From assembly GCA_022574185.1 (NCBI GenBank), contig JACZSM010000003.1, forward strand, positions 45,010 through 109,009: a stretch of DNA of 64,000 nt. The letters run 5' to 3'. The first letter of the stretch is position 1. The number at the start of each line of letters is the position of its first letter. Of this stretch, positions 40,665-49,614 are shown one piece after another. The position numbers and the translations under genes are program-made. This stretch comes from Pseudomonadota bacterium (GTDB taxonomy: Bacteria > Pseudomonadota > Gammaproteobacteria > Steroidobacterales > Woeseiaceae). The notes beneath the pieces were generated by a model. That model was given only the letters and a program-made list of their open reading frames with translations. It ran no database searches and was not told the origin of the DNA.

Positions 40665-41333
40665 TCAACGTATAGGCCTGTGTGCAACACTCAGCGTCGG
40701 CACCAGAGCACTGCATGCCGCAGCTCGCAGGCGATTGTATGGTTTTGCCGGGTTGTCAGTAAGGACCGTTTGCAGGGCGCATAGATGCGCGGCATTGCGA
40801 ATGTTTCGCTCCGAACTCAGACCGGGGCCGAGCAGTCGTCGCCAGAATGCCTCACTCCCCGCAAGGCGCGGACCGAGCAGGTCGCTCCGGTCAGCCGCTT
40901 GTTGCAGCAGTCCGAGCAACGTGTGCGCCGCCAACTGCTCACACCAGTTAACCGACGCACCGCTGACAAGTCGCGCTGCATGTGGGTCACGACGCGCAAG
41001 CTGCCACAGAAACCCAAGCGTTGCCGCCACGATCCGGTGGATCGCGTCGCTCGCTATCCGTTTCGAGTTGAACAGATCGCCGTTCGGGCCCTGTGCAAAC
41101 AATCGATCCCAGTAGTCATCGTCGCTCTCGCGAAGCGATAGCAACAGGAATGGCGATGCAGCCAGGCGTCGGATCTGTAGATCAGAAAGCGCAGCGACTA
41201 CAGGTCGCAACGATGAGGGCAGCTGTTCTCGTAGCATCTGGCCGGCTCGGTCTGAGCGCACACATACAAGAAACGCGTGGTTAAGCGATTGGACATTCGC
41301 CATATCGTCACGCTGCGGTCCTGCAAATTCCAT
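40665..41333 (-). CDS. FlhD-like protein with long C-terminal extension, divergent from an FlhC-like gene
   Basis: 222 residues. Residues 13-69 align by eye with E. coli FlhD: LNHAFLVCVRSDRAGQML over [20 protein letters not shown], and VAALSDLQIRRLAAS over LAALTLPQMVKLAET, followed by LLLSLRE over LVCHFRF. FlhD is about 116 residues; here 150 more follow, helical and Leu/Ala/Arg-rich, with no match I know. FlhD acts only with FlhC, and the divergent neighbour is FlhC-like, which strongly supports the call. ATG 41333 follows GGGGG by four bases; GTG 41351 or a later ATG are alternatives. Confidence 0.62.
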   Translation of the reverse strand: MEFAGPQRDDMANVQSLNHAFLVCVRSDRAGQMLREQLPSSLRPVVAALSDLQIRRLAASPFLLLSLRESDDDYWDRLFAQGPNGDLFNSKRIASDAIHRIVAATLGFLWQLARRDPHAARLVSGASVNWCEQLAAHTLLGLLQQAADRSDLLGPRLAGSEAFWRRLLGPGLSSERNIRNAAHLCALQTVLTDNPAKPYNRLRAAACSALVPTLSVAHRPIR

Positions 41334-41392
41334 ACAACCCCCTTTCGGCACATTTCTCGCACGAATACCGAGTTACTATATTTAGTATTGTT

Positions 41393-41450
41393 AGACCATG
41401 CGCAGATAGTATATGCTTATAAAACACTATATATGGTCTATAACTATAAT
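41393..41450. promoter_or_regulatory. AT-rich divergent promoter of the FlhD-like/FlhC-like pair
   Basis: AGACCAT (41393-41399) and ATGGTCT (41433-41439) are inverted repeats 40 bases apart. ACTATATATGGT (41426-41437) repeats exactly a 12-mer found at 9486. TATAAT (41445-41450) is a perfect -10 for the FlhC-like gene, with no matching -35, as expected for activator dependence. AAGGG precedes its ATG. Confidence 0.5.
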
Positions 41451-41462
41451 AAAGGGCAGTAA

Positions 41463-42056
41463 ATGCGATTAACCGATGACCGTTACGCGACTGAGCGCAG
41501 GCAATTCGAGCTGGCGCTGCGAATGATCCACCACGAGGCTCGAACCCGGACCATACGCGAATGCACCGGGCTCTCCGACGACCGTATTCGAAAACTCTAC
41601 AGCACTTATTTTCGCGATGCGGGACTCAGTAATGTACAGCGCCGGCGGGGCAAGTCACCGCGGCAAATCAGCCGTTTCGTCAAGAATCCGGAGAATCAGC
41701 TGCAGGCAACAACACTCGTTGCGCTGTTCTGCATTGGGCTGCTCCTGCGTATCGATCGGCACAACAAGGTGTCGCCTTGTTGGCCGAGACCAGATGTCGA
41801 GTACGGACACCGCATCTGTAGAGCCTACGAGACCTATTTGCTCCTGCACGACAATGCAGGATTGAGTTTCGAATGGGCCTGGAATTTATTGTTGAGCATT
41901 TCCTATAACGATGAGCTTTATCTCGCGGTTTGCGCTGCCTGCCACGCCCGCTACGTGCAGGATGCCTATGCGCTCGACCACAAGACCTGCCCCGCCTGCG
42001 AAATTGAATTGCGGCGGCGTCGACGACCTGGAGCGCATAGTTTTGCCAGCCCCTGA
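41463..42056 (+). CDS. FlhC-like transcriptional activator
   Basis: 197 residues. The N-terminal half matches FlhC: FELALRMIHHEARTRTIREC, TGLSDDRIRKLYSTYF (the helix-turn-helix of FlhC is LSRGRLIKLYKE) and RRGKSPRQISRF. The C-terminal half has the zinc-binding set C157-x2-C160 and C176-x2-C179. FlhC with FlhD activates flagellar class II genes in enterics, while SetC/SetD and AcaC/AcaD use the same fold to switch on conjugative elements. No flagellar or conjugation genes are in the window, so the regulon is unknown. Confidence 0.82.
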   Translation: MRLTDDRYATERRQFELALRMIHHEARTRTIRECTGLSDDRIRKLYSTYFRDAGLSNVQRRRGKSPRQISRFVKNPENQLQATTLVALFCIGLLLRIDRHNKVSPCWPRPDVEYGHRICRAYETYLLLHDNAGLSFEWAWNLLLSISYNDELYLAVCAACHARYVQDAYALDHKTCPACEIELRRRRRPGAHSFASP

Positions 42057-42129
42057 ATAATCCGTGATCGGGGACAGTCTGCGCAGAGAGGCCTGTCGCA
42101 TAGATTTCTGTAAACTAGCCCCGAACATT

Positions 42130-43041
42130 ATGGAAAATCACAACGTATTTGCCGGTGCATTCGTCGATCGATCTGGCAATCGGCGCAAAGACCCGCACTG
42201 GCTCGCCAGCGCGCTGGTGAGCGAGGACAGCCGCTTCGTACCTGTTTGGGGCGAGCAATGCCTGGTTGGCGGTGATCCGCTCGCTGCCGTCATGTTAAAG
42301 CGTCATCAGGTCAACAACTTCATCCACGATCATGAACCGATTTTCTTAGGCTTGTTCCGCGACCGCCCGGCTTTCGCCCTGGTGATTGGTATCGATGCCA
42401 ACCCACCTTTTGCGGAGCTCGGCGAATTTCATGATTTGCGATACCTCGGTACGGTGCTGCCGCCCGACGAGGCTAATCTCGTTGCCCATGCGCGGGCACT
42501 CGTACTCTGGCACACATCGCAGGTGTATTGCGGGCTTTGCGGATCATCAGCTCGGCCCGAGGCAGCCGGCAATTCGCGCATTTGTATGAATGTCGACTGC
42601 GGTCGCGAAATTTTTCCTCGTGTCGACCCAGCCATTATCGTGCTGGTATCCAATGCGGATCGTTGCCTGCTCGGCCGCCAGAAGTCCTGGCCCGAAGGTC
42701 GTTATTCCACGATCGCCGGATTTGTCGAGCCGGGCGAGAGCCTGGAGGATGCCGTTCGGCGTGAAGTCTACGAGGAAACGAACGTATGCACAGGCCGTGT
42801 TGCCTACCACAGCTCACAACCGTGGCCGTTTCCGTCCTCGCTGATGCTGGGTTTCATTGCCGAGGCAACGTCGACCGAGATCCTGCTCAATGATGGTGAA
42901 CTCGAAGACGCGCGATGGTTTACGCGCAAGGAATTGCGCTCCGATTTTCCCAAGCTCCCGTTCGGCATTTCGATCGCACGTCGACTTGTCGATGACTGGA
43001 TCGAGCTCGGTGACGGGAGCAATGCCGGTGACAGTCACTGA
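42130..43041 (+). CDS. nudC: NADH pyrophosphatase / NAD-cap decapping hydrolase
   Basis: 303 residues: an N-terminal beta domain, a zinc ribbon (CGLCGSSARPEAAG and CMNVDCG), the Nudix box GFVEPGESLEDAVRREVYEE and the NADH-specific SQPWPFPSSLMLGF. It cleaves NADH and removes NAD caps from RNA. The frame is open to 42064 but similarity begins at ATG 42130. The next gene starts one base after its stop. Confidence 0.94.
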   Translation: MENHNVFAGAFVDRSGNRRKDPHWLASALVSEDSRFVPVWGEQCLVGGDPLAAVMLKRHQVNNFIHDHEPIFLGLFRDRPAFALVIGIDANPPFAELGEFHDLRYLGTVLPPDEANLVAHARALVLWHTSQVYCGLCGSSARPEAAGNSRICMNVDCGREIFPRVDPAIIVLVSNADRCLLGRQKSWPEGRYSTIAGFVEPGESLEDAVRREVYEETNVCTGRVAYHSSQPWPFPSSLMLGFIAEATSTEILLNDGELEDARWFTRKELRSDFPKLPFGISIARRLVDDWIELGDGSNAGDSH

Positions 43042-43042
43042 C

Positions 43043-43801
43043 ATGTGCCTTATCGTACTGGCATTCGGCGTGACTGCCGAGTACCCGTTGATCGTCGCGG
43101 GTAACCGTGATGAATTCCACACGCGCCCCACACAGGACGCCGACTGGTGGCCCGACAAGCCTGATATTCTGGGCGGACGGGACCTGCAGGCGGGGGGCAC
43201 CTGGCTCGCCATGCATCGTTCCGGTCGTTTTGCAGCGGTGACAAACACCCGTGATGCGGAACCGCGGACTGCCGGGCTGCGCTCGCGCGGCCATCTGGTA
43301 ATTGACTTCCTGCAAAGCGAACTAGCGCCTATTGATTACCTCAGGGGCATCGACAGTTCAGACTTTGCCGGATTCAACTTGTTTGCTGCCGACCTGCGCA
43401 GCATCGCGTTTTTGTCCAACCGCGGCGGCGCAGCGAGGCAGTTGCCAAAGGGTATCTACGGTCTTGGTAACGATACGCTGGATACCGCGGCTGAAAAGGT
43501 AGAACGCAGCAAGACACGGTTGGGTTCGTTAATAAAGGCCGACGCGGTGAATGAAACCGAGCTGATGCGCCTGCTGGGTGATCGCGACAAAGGCCCCGTA
43601 GACGAAGCCAAGAGCGATCGGCTGCCATTTACGACCGCGCATGCACTCACGGCGCCGTTCATCGTATTACCGGATTTTGGTACTCGTTGTTCGACGGTCG
43701 TTCTGGTCGATCGTGCCGGCAAATGGTCATTTTTTGAGCGACGATTCGACGCGGCGGGAATCAGGACCGGCGAGTCCCACTACTCACATCAATGTGCGTA
43801 A
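43043..43801 (+). CDS. NRDE/TANGO2-family protein
   Basis: 252 residues beginning MCLIVLAF, with GNRDEFHTRPT giving the family name and the GGTWLAMHRSGRFAAVTNTRD block. The N-terminal Cys2 could act as in Ntn hydrolases. The human homologue TANGO2 is tied to heme and lipid handling; the bacterial role is not settled. It is coupled to nudC and overlaps the convergent esterase tail-to-tail by 13 bases. Confidence 0.9.
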   Translation: MCLIVLAFGVTAEYPLIVAGNRDEFHTRPTQDADWWPDKPDILGGRDLQAGGTWLAMHRSGRFAAVTNTRDAEPRTAGLRSRGHLVIDFLQSELAPIDYLRGIDSSDFAGFNLFAADLRSIAFLSNRGGAARQLPKGIYGLGNDTLDTAAEKVERSKTRLGSLIKADAVNETELMRLLGDRDKGPVDEAKSDRLPFTTAHALTAPFIVLPDFGTRCSTVVLVDRAGKWSFFERRFDAAGIRTGESHYSHQCA

Positions 43802-44472
43802 ACCGAAAGTAGCCACGTCCGGATATCGTCGATTTCTTCAGCGCAGACGGCATGTGCCATCGGGTAGTCGTGCCACTCCACGTTGAAATTTGAGTCTATG
43901 AGCAGATCGGCCGAGTCCCGACCCAATTGCATGGGTAACACTGGATCGAATGTGCCATGCGCCATGAAAATTGGCAGGTCCGCATTGCCGGCATCAGGAT
44001 TGTCGATGACTTCGGCACGCAGCGTTTCATGCAGCGGCAGGTAAGTCGACAACGCCATGAGACCCGCGAGCCGGTCAGCAAATCGCAGCGCCGAGTGCAG
44101 CGCAATCGCACCGCCTTGCGAAAAGCCCGCGACAACTACTTGATGAGCAGCAATACCGCGTTCCTGTTCACGCCGGATCAACGCATCCAGGATCGCGCCG
44201 CTTTCGCGTATGCCAACCTCGTCGTCTGGGCCATCGCGATCGAGGCTCAGTATGTCGTACCAGGCACGCATCGACATGCCGCCATTGATCGTCACGGGTC
44301 TGACCGGCGCATGCGGAAACACGAATCGCAACGGTAGTTCGTCCGGCAGCTTCAGTTCGGCAACGATGGGTTCGAAGTCGTGGCCGTCCGCACCGAGGCC
44401 ATGCAACCAGATGACACTGCCTGATGGTTCGTCACTGCCCGTTTCGATCTCGACCGTCTCCGGGGCTGTCAT
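43789..44472 (-). CDS. Alpha/beta-hydrolase, carboxylesterase/lysophospholipase type
   Basis: 227 residues of the phospholipase/carboxylesterase family: WLHGLGADGHDF (oxyanion side), nucleophile Ser in GFSQGG, Asp in HGTFDPVLP and His in MAHAVCAEE. ATG 44472 has GGAG six bases upstream; the open frame beyond it lacks similarity. It is divergent from argR. Confidence 0.92.
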   Translation of the reverse strand: MTAPETVEIETGSDEPSGSVIWLHGLGADGHDFEPIVAELKLPDELPLRFVFPHAPVRPVTINGGMSMRAWYDILSLDRDGPDDEVGIRESGAILDALIRREQERGIAAHQVVVAGFSQGGAIALHSALRFADRLAGLMALSTYLPLHETLRAEVIDNPDAGNADLPIFMAHGTFDPVLPMQLGRDSADLLIDSNFNVEWHDYPMAHAVCAEEIDDIRTWLLSVYAH

Positions 44473-44541
44473 CCGATACTCCACGCGGCACAGGGTTGCG
44501 CAGTGTAACCCGAAAAAAAATTCATTATGCAAACTGCATGC

Positions 44542-44579
44542 TTGACTAATTATGCGCATTTTGATATTTTTATGTGCAT
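44542..44579 (+). promoter_or_regulatory. argR operon promoter with two ArgR-box-like palindromes
   Basis: TTGACT (44542-44547) and TATTTT (44565-44570) are 17 bases apart. TATGCGCAT (44551-44559) and TATGTGCAT (44571-44579) are palindromic and 20 bases apart centre to centre, close to the 21-base spacing of paired ARG boxes. They would let ArgR cover the promoter, giving arginine feedback on its own operon. Confidence 0.6.
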
Positions 44580-44597
44580 ATTTATGCGGACCGAATC

Positions 44598-45047
44598 ATG
44601 CCCAACTCTGTTTCTGAACAGGCAATACGCCGGGATGCTATCCGGAAAATGCTGCAGCACGCACCAGCGGACACGCAGCAATCGCTCGTGGACGCCCTCA
44701 ATGATCAGGGATTGGGTGCCACTCAATCGAGTGTAAGTCGGGATCTGAAAGATCTTGGCGCGATCAAAACCAAGCAGGGCTATGAGTTGCCCGGAGGCGA
44801 TACCGCAGCACCCGACGAGCTTGTGGCGTTAGCTGATTTTGTTCGCGCGGTGCTGCCTGCCGGACCCAATCTTACGGTGATAAAGACAGCGACAGGTGCC
44901 GCGCAGCGTGTCGCGCTCGCGCTGGATCGCAGCAACTGGCCGGAGATGGTCGGCAATATCGGCGGTGACGATACGGTTTTTGTCGCCACTCAATCGGCGG
45001 CCAGCCAGAAAGCGATCATCGCCAGAATCGCGCAGGTGCGCGCGTAG
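44598..45047 (+). CDS. argR: Arginine repressor
   Basis: 149 residues: an N-terminal winged helix (VDALNDQGLGATQSSVSRDLKDLGAIK) and a C-terminal hexamerisation/arginine-binding domain (LTVIKTATGAAQRVALALD and NIGGDDTVFVAT). The start is placed at ATG 44598; GTG 44574 lies inside the promoter. It heads the arginine operon; argG starts 25 bases after its stop. Confidence 0.95.
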   Translation: MPNSVSEQAIRRDAIRKMLQHAPADTQQSLVDALNDQGLGATQSSVSRDLKDLGAIKTKQGYELPGGDTAAPDELVALADFVRAVLPAGPNLTVIKTATGAAQRVALALDRSNWPEMVGNIGGDDTVFVATQSAASQKAIIARIAQVRA

Positions 45048-45071
45048 CGCCCTGTAATTGCGGAGCCCATA

Positions 45072-46286
45072 GTGAGCAAAGAACTTGCACCCATCATCCT
45101 TGCTTTTTCCGGCGGCCTCGACACGTCGTTTTGCGTGCCATGGCTCAAGGAAACTTACGGCCGTGACGTCATCACGGCGACGATCGATACGGGCGGTATT
45201 GATAAACGGGCCGCTATTGCGCTCGAGAAACACGCGTTAGCACTCGGCGCAGTTGAGCACGTATTGATCGATTGCAAACAGGACTTCTTTGATTCCGTCA
45301 TTCGTTACCTGATCTATGGCAACGTCTTGCGCGGACAGGCTTATCCGCTATGTGTCGGCGCTGAACGCGGACTGCAGGCTGCCCAGCTTGCACAGCTCGC
45401 GAGCGACCGCGGCGCGACGACGGTTGCACATGGCTGTACGGCAGCTGGTAACGACCAGGTGCGTTTCGAGGTTGCGCTGCGCACGCTCAATCCCGGGCTC
45501 GAGATCCTCGCCCCCGTTCGCGACAACGACTGGGTAAGAGACGAGCAGATTAAATACCTGGAGAGCCACGGCATGCCATTGCCAGCGCAAGGATCGGACT
45601 ATTCCACCAATCGCGGACTCTGGGGGGTTACGATCGGCGGCCGTGAGACGCTGACATCGGAGCATACGATTCCTGAAAACGCCTGGGTGCTATCCGCCGG
45701 TGCCTTCACCGAACCCAGGCCGCCTTCACAACATACAATCGATTTCGACCGCGGCATACCTGTCGCACTGGACAATCAGAATTTAGCGCCTGTGCAACTG
45801 ATACAAGACCTGGAATTACTGGCTGGAAGCTATGGCATCGGTCGTGGCATTCACCTGGGCGACACGATACTCGGCACCAAGGGGCGTGTTGCGTTTGAAG
45901 CGCCTGCGGCCATTACGTTGATTACAGCACATCGTGAACTCGAGAAGCTCGTATTGAGTGCCCAGCAAATGCGCGTCAAAGACATCATAGCGTCGATTTA
46001 CGGTGACCTTGTGCACGAGGGCAAGCAGCTCGATCTCGTCTGCCATGATATCGAGGCGCTGCTCAGTTCATCGCAACAACGTGTTACTGGAACCGTCAAA
46101 TTCTCGTTGCAGCCGGGCAACCTATTCATCGATGGCGTGACGTCATCGCACTCACTGCTCGCAGCGACCAAAGGCGTCTATGGTGAAACCGCGGGCGAGT
46201 GGACCGCCGCCGATGCACTTGGCTTCGCGCGTATTTTGGCCCTGCCCGGCTCGTTACAGGCCAGGGCGGGCGGCAGCAGATCGTGA
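45072..46286 (+). CDS. argG: Argininosuccinate synthase
   Basis: Joins citrulline and aspartate with ATP. 404 residues: the PP-loop is ILAFSGGLDTSF (8-19), with YLIYGNVLRGQAYPLCVGAER and GAERGLQAAQLA. Differences from the E. coli enzyme, such as the GCTAAGNDQVRFE block, resemble the Xanthomonas/Bacteroidetes group that uses acylated citrulline pathways. GTG start at 45072 with GGAG upstream; its TGA overlaps the GTG of the next gene. Confidence 0.95.
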   Translation: MSKELAPIILAFSGGLDTSFCVPWLKETYGRDVITATIDTGGIDKRAAIALEKHALALGAVEHVLIDCKQDFFDSVIRYLIYGNVLRGQAYPLCVGAERGLQAAQLAQLASDRGATTVAHGCTAAGNDQVRFEVALRTLNPGLEILAPVRDNDWVRDEQIKYLESHGMPLPAQGSDYSTNRGLWGVTIGGRETLTSEHTIPENAWVLSAGAFTEPRPPSQHTIDFDRGIPVALDNQNLAPVQLIQDLELLAGSYGIGRGIHLGDTILGTKGRVAFEAPAAITLITAHRELEKLVLSAQQMRVKDIIASIYGDLVHEGKQLDLVCHDIEALLSSSQQRVTGTVKFSLQPGNLFIDGVTSSHSLLAATKGVYGETAGEWTAADALGFARILALPGSLQARAGGSRS

Positions 46287-47341
46287 AGAGCTTTGTCGTG
46301 GACAAGATTGCATCGGTTGCCCAGCACAGCAACCTCGGGCACGAGGTCAGGTTGTCGGGAGATATTCCTTGTGAGGAAGGTGTGCTCGTCGCCGTGCGCG
46401 TTCTCAATAATAAGAATCGCTACAACCAGCTCGAGCTGACCTCGGGTCGAATGGCAACTGTTAATCAGGGCGACGTTGTGGTCGGCGCCCTGGGCCACCG
46501 CAAAGCTCTGCGAGGCTATTCCGGCCACCTGCCAACTAAGCTTGCGGCAGGTGACACAATTCAGTTACTGAATATAGGTGGCGTCCTGGGAATCTGTGAC
46601 TCGGCCAACCCCGATGTCGGACCGCCCTTCGATTGCGAAGTCCTTGGCACGGTTTTGCACTTTCCGTATCTTGGCGAACGCATCGGCGTACCCGCACGCG
46701 CTGGTGCCGAAGCGTTCGACAAGAGCGCACCACTGGCCACACACGGTGTCCCCGTCGTCGCACTGGCAGGAACCTGCATGGACTCAGGCAAGACAGCCGC
46801 CGCATGCGCCATCGTTGGCCGACTCCGGCATCTCGGGCTGACCGTTGCTGCATGCAAGGCCACCGGCGTGTCTTTGCGGCGTGACATCCTGTCAATGGAA
46901 GATGCCGGTGCTTCTGCAACGATGATGTTCTCAGACTTCGGTATCGTCACAACTACCGCTGAAAATGGCCCGGCCCTGACCCGCGCATTGCTCAGCAGCC
47001 TGGCCAGGAGCAAACCCGACGTCATCGTGCTGGAGCTCGGCGACGGACTACTCGGAGCCTACGGTGTCGAGGCGATCCTGTCCGACAAATCAATTCGGGA
47101 CGCTTTTACCGCCGTAATACTCTGTGCGAACGATCCCGTGTCGGCGTGGGGCGGAGCGAAAATTCTGCGCGAAAACTTTGACATCGAGCCAGCAGTGGTC
47201 ACTGGCCCCGCAACTGATAACTCGGTCGGAATCGATCAGATACAACAGCGCTTGTCTTTGCCCGCGATCAATGCGCTATCCAATGGTGTCGCACTCGGTG
47301 ACCACGTAGCCACCATACTCAGCGAGGGGAATGCTGCATGA
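46283..47341 (+). CDS. P-loop protein of unknown function embedded in the arginine operon
   Basis: 352 residues. Residues 1-125 look like a beta-rich domain (NLGHEVRLSGDIPCEEGVLV). From 155 a P-loop domain begins: Walker A GTCMDSGKT (163-171), then CKATGVSLRRDILSMEDAG and a Walker-B-like VIVLELGDGLLG. The P-loop half reminds me of dethiobiotin-synthetase/MobB-like proteins and of DUF1611, which includes the D-glutamate N-acetyltransferase DgcN; the resemblance is remote. It overlaps argG by GTGA and argC by ATGA. An N-acyl transfer step feeding arginine synthesis is a hypothesis: argA, argJ and argE are all absent here. Confidence 0.75.
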   Translation: MKSFVVDKIASVAQHSNLGHEVRLSGDIPCEEGVLVAVRVLNNKNRYNQLELTSGRMATVNQGDVVVGALGHRKALRGYSGHLPTKLAAGDTIQLLNIGGVLGICDSANPDVGPPFDCEVLGTVLHFPYLGERIGVPARAGAEAFDKSAPLATHGVPVVALAGTCMDSGKTAAACAIVGRLRHLGLTVAACKATGVSLRRDILSMEDAGASATMMFSDFGIVTTTAENGPALTRALLSSLARSKPDVIVLELGDGLLGAYGVEAILSDKSIRDAFTAVILCANDPVSAWGGAKILRENFDIEPAVVTGPATDNSVGIDQIQQRLSLPAINALSNGVALGDHVATILSEGNAA

Positions 47342-48399
47342 CTAAACCCATCAAAGCCGTGGTGCTGGGAGCAACCGGTTATGTCGGCGGCGAACTATTG
47401 CGCCTGCTGGCGGATCATCCGCAGTTCGAACTGTGCTGCGCTGTATCCGCAAGTCGTAAAGGCACGACGATCGCAGCGACATTTCCAAACCTCGCCGCTG
47501 CCTATGGCAGCCAGGTCTTCATCAACCACCACAACTGCCTCGACACTGTAGACAATGGCAGTCAGCTCGCATTGTTTTCAGCGGCACCGCACGGCGCATC
47601 AGCGGCGCTGATTGCAACGACGCTCAATGCAGCTGTGCAGAAAAATCTGAGTGTGCACGTCGTCGACTCGTCAGCGGATTTTCGATACGCAAATCAATCG
47701 GACTACGAAAGCATTTATGGCGCAACGCATGGCGCTCCCGAGTTACTGTCACAATTTCACTCGGGTGTGCCCGAACATGTTTCCGGTACAAGCTCGCCGC
47801 ATGTCGGTCATCCGGGTTGTTTCGCCACAGCCGTGTTGCTCGCGGCGGTGCCGTTGCTGCAGTCCGGACTGACCGAAAGTGAACTCTTTGTCACGGCAAC
47901 GACGGGCAGCACCGGATCGGGCAGCACACCGCAACCCGGGACACACCATCCCGAGCGTCACAGCAACCTGTACGCCTATAAGCCACTAGCGCACCGCCAC
48001 GCACCTGAGATGGCCGGCCTGGCCGAAACCGCGAGCGGCCGCAAGACTCGCGTGCACTTCGTGCCGCATTCTGGTCCATTCGCGCGCGGCATCTACGCGA
48101 CAGTGCAGGCCAAGACGAAGGCGGACCTGAGTGAAGAGCAATTGCTCGCGGTATTCGAGAGCGCCTATGCAGATGCGCCATTCGTCGAGGTCATTGCAGG
48201 TACGCCGCGACTCAAGAGTGTTGTCGCCAGCAACATGTGCCAGATCGGCGTCGCCGCAAGCGAAGGCTCGGTCGCGGTCATGAGTACGATTGACAACCTC
48301 GTCAAGGGAGCAGCTGGTGGCGCCGTGCAATGGATGAACCGGCTATGGGACCTCCCTGAAACGAGCGGGCTTACTGCGGCCGCGCCCGGCTGGACCTGA
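47338..48399 (+). CDS. argC: N-acyl-gamma-glutamyl-phosphate reductase
   Basis: 353 residues. The NADP-binding motif is VLGATGYVGGELLRLL (8-23), the thioester cysteine is in HVGHPGCFATAVLLA, and the catalytic His is in VHFVPHSGPFARGI. It reduces the acylglutamyl phosphate made by ArgB. Coupled to the P-loop gene by ATGA; argD follows after three bases. Confidence 0.95.
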   Translation: MTKPIKAVVLGATGYVGGELLRLLADHPQFELCCAVSASRKGTTIAATFPNLAAAYGSQVFINHHNCLDTVDNGSQLALFSAAPHGASAALIATTLNAAVQKNLSVHVVDSSADFRYANQSDYESIYGATHGAPELLSQFHSGVPEHVSGTSSPHVGHPGCFATAVLLAAVPLLQSGLTESELFVTATTGSTGSGSTPQPGTHHPERHSNLYAYKPLAHRHAPEMAGLAETASGRKTRVHFVPHSGPFARGIYATVQAKTKADLSEEQLLAVFESAYADAPFVEVIAGTPRLKSVVASNMCQIGVAASEGSVAVMSTIDNLVKGAAGGAVQWMNRLWDLPETSGLTAAAPGWT

Positions 48400-48402
48400 A
48401 CA

Positions 48403-49614
48403 ATGGTTGCCCAGGAGAATCAATTGGCGGCATCGGATCCTCGCATACGCGAGGCGGCCACGACGTTGCAGGTCTATGGCCAGTTGCCGTTCGTGCCCGA
48501 GTACGCCGAAGGCTGCCATATTGTGACGAGCGACGGCCGCCGCATCCTGGATCTTTACGGCGGCCACGCCGTCGCCGCTCTTGGATATGCACATCCCCGG
48601 CTGATTAAGGCGATTTCTGACCAATCCAGCAAACTGATTTTCCAGAGCAACGCTGTTGCGCTCGAAGTTCGGGCGCGAGCAGCCGAGAAACTGCTTGCTG
48701 TCGCACCGGCGAATTTACGGCGAGTGTTCTTTGTCAATTCGGGTGCCGAAGCCAACGAGAATGCACTGCGTATGGCCTGCGTCGCAACAGCACGCAAGAA
48801 GGTTCTTGCGATCTCGCATGGCTTTCACGGCCGTACCGCGGCAGCGGCGGCCGTCACCTGGAATTCGGAGCAGTGGTACGGATTTCCACAACGGCCATTT
48901 GACGTTGACTTCATACCACGCGACGACTGCGACGCTGTTGCAACCATGATCAGCGACGATATTGCCGCCGTAATCGTCGAACCGGTGCAGGGTGTTGCCG
49001 GCGCCTATGACCTTTCGATGGACTTTCTTAAGGCCTTGCGTGCAGCAACATCGAAACACGGCGCGTTGTTGATCGTTGACGAAGTACAGACCGGAATTGG
49101 GCGTACCGGCCAATACTTTGCGACACAGGCGTATGGCATCGAGCCTGACATTCTGACCAGCGCCAAGGCTCTCGGTGGCGGCATCCCCTGTGGCGCAGTT
49201 CTGTGCAATGACGACATCGCGAACCGCTTTGGACGCGGCGATCTCGGCTCAACGTTCGGTGGTGGCCCCGTCGCTGCAGCTGCAATGATCGCTGTGCTCG
49301 ATTCGATCAAGGCCGAGAAACTGTTGCACAATGTGCGTCAGCGCGAAATGCAAATTCGCGAGCACTGTGTCGTCGGGCCGGTGCGTATGATTCAGGGAAT
49401 GGGCTTGTTACTCGGGCTCGTTTGCGACCGCCCAGCAGTTGACGTACGTGACGCGTTGCTTGAACAGGACATTCTCACTGGCACTAGCGCCGACCCGAAT
49501 GTGCTCCGCGTGCTCGCACCGCTGATCCTCGAAGCAAACCATGTCGATCAACTCGAGCGGGCACTCGCGTCGATTAGCCCGACAATGACAGCTCATGAAA
49601 GGAATCGTAGATGA
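48403..49614 (+). CDS. argD: N-acylornithine aminotransferase
   Basis: 403 residues, class III PLP aminotransferase: the PLP lysine is in LTSAKALGGGIPCGA, the VDEVQTGIGRTG aspartate contacts the pyridine N, and FFVNSGAEANENALRMA binds the phosphate. It makes N-acylornithine. Whether it prefers acetyl or succinyl substrate cannot be read from the sequence; related enzymes take both. Confidence 0.93.
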   Translation: MVAQENQLAASDPRIREAATTLQVYGQLPFVPEYAEGCHIVTSDGRRILDLYGGHAVAALGYAHPRLIKAISDQSSKLIFQSNAVALEVRARAAEKLLAVAPANLRRVFFVNSGAEANENALRMACVATARKKVLAISHGFHGRTAAAAAVTWNSEQWYGFPQRPFDVDFIPRDDCDAVATMISDDIAAVIVEPVQGVAGAYDLSMDFLKALRAATSKHGALLIVDEVQTGIGRTGQYFATQAYGIEPDILTSAKALGGGIPCGAVLCNDDIANRFGRGDLGSTFGGGPVAAAAMIAVLDSIKAEKLLHNVRQREMQIREHCVVGPVRMIQGMGLLLGLVCDRPAVDVRDALLEQDILTGTSADPNVLRVLAPLILEANHVDQLERALASISPTMTAHERNRR

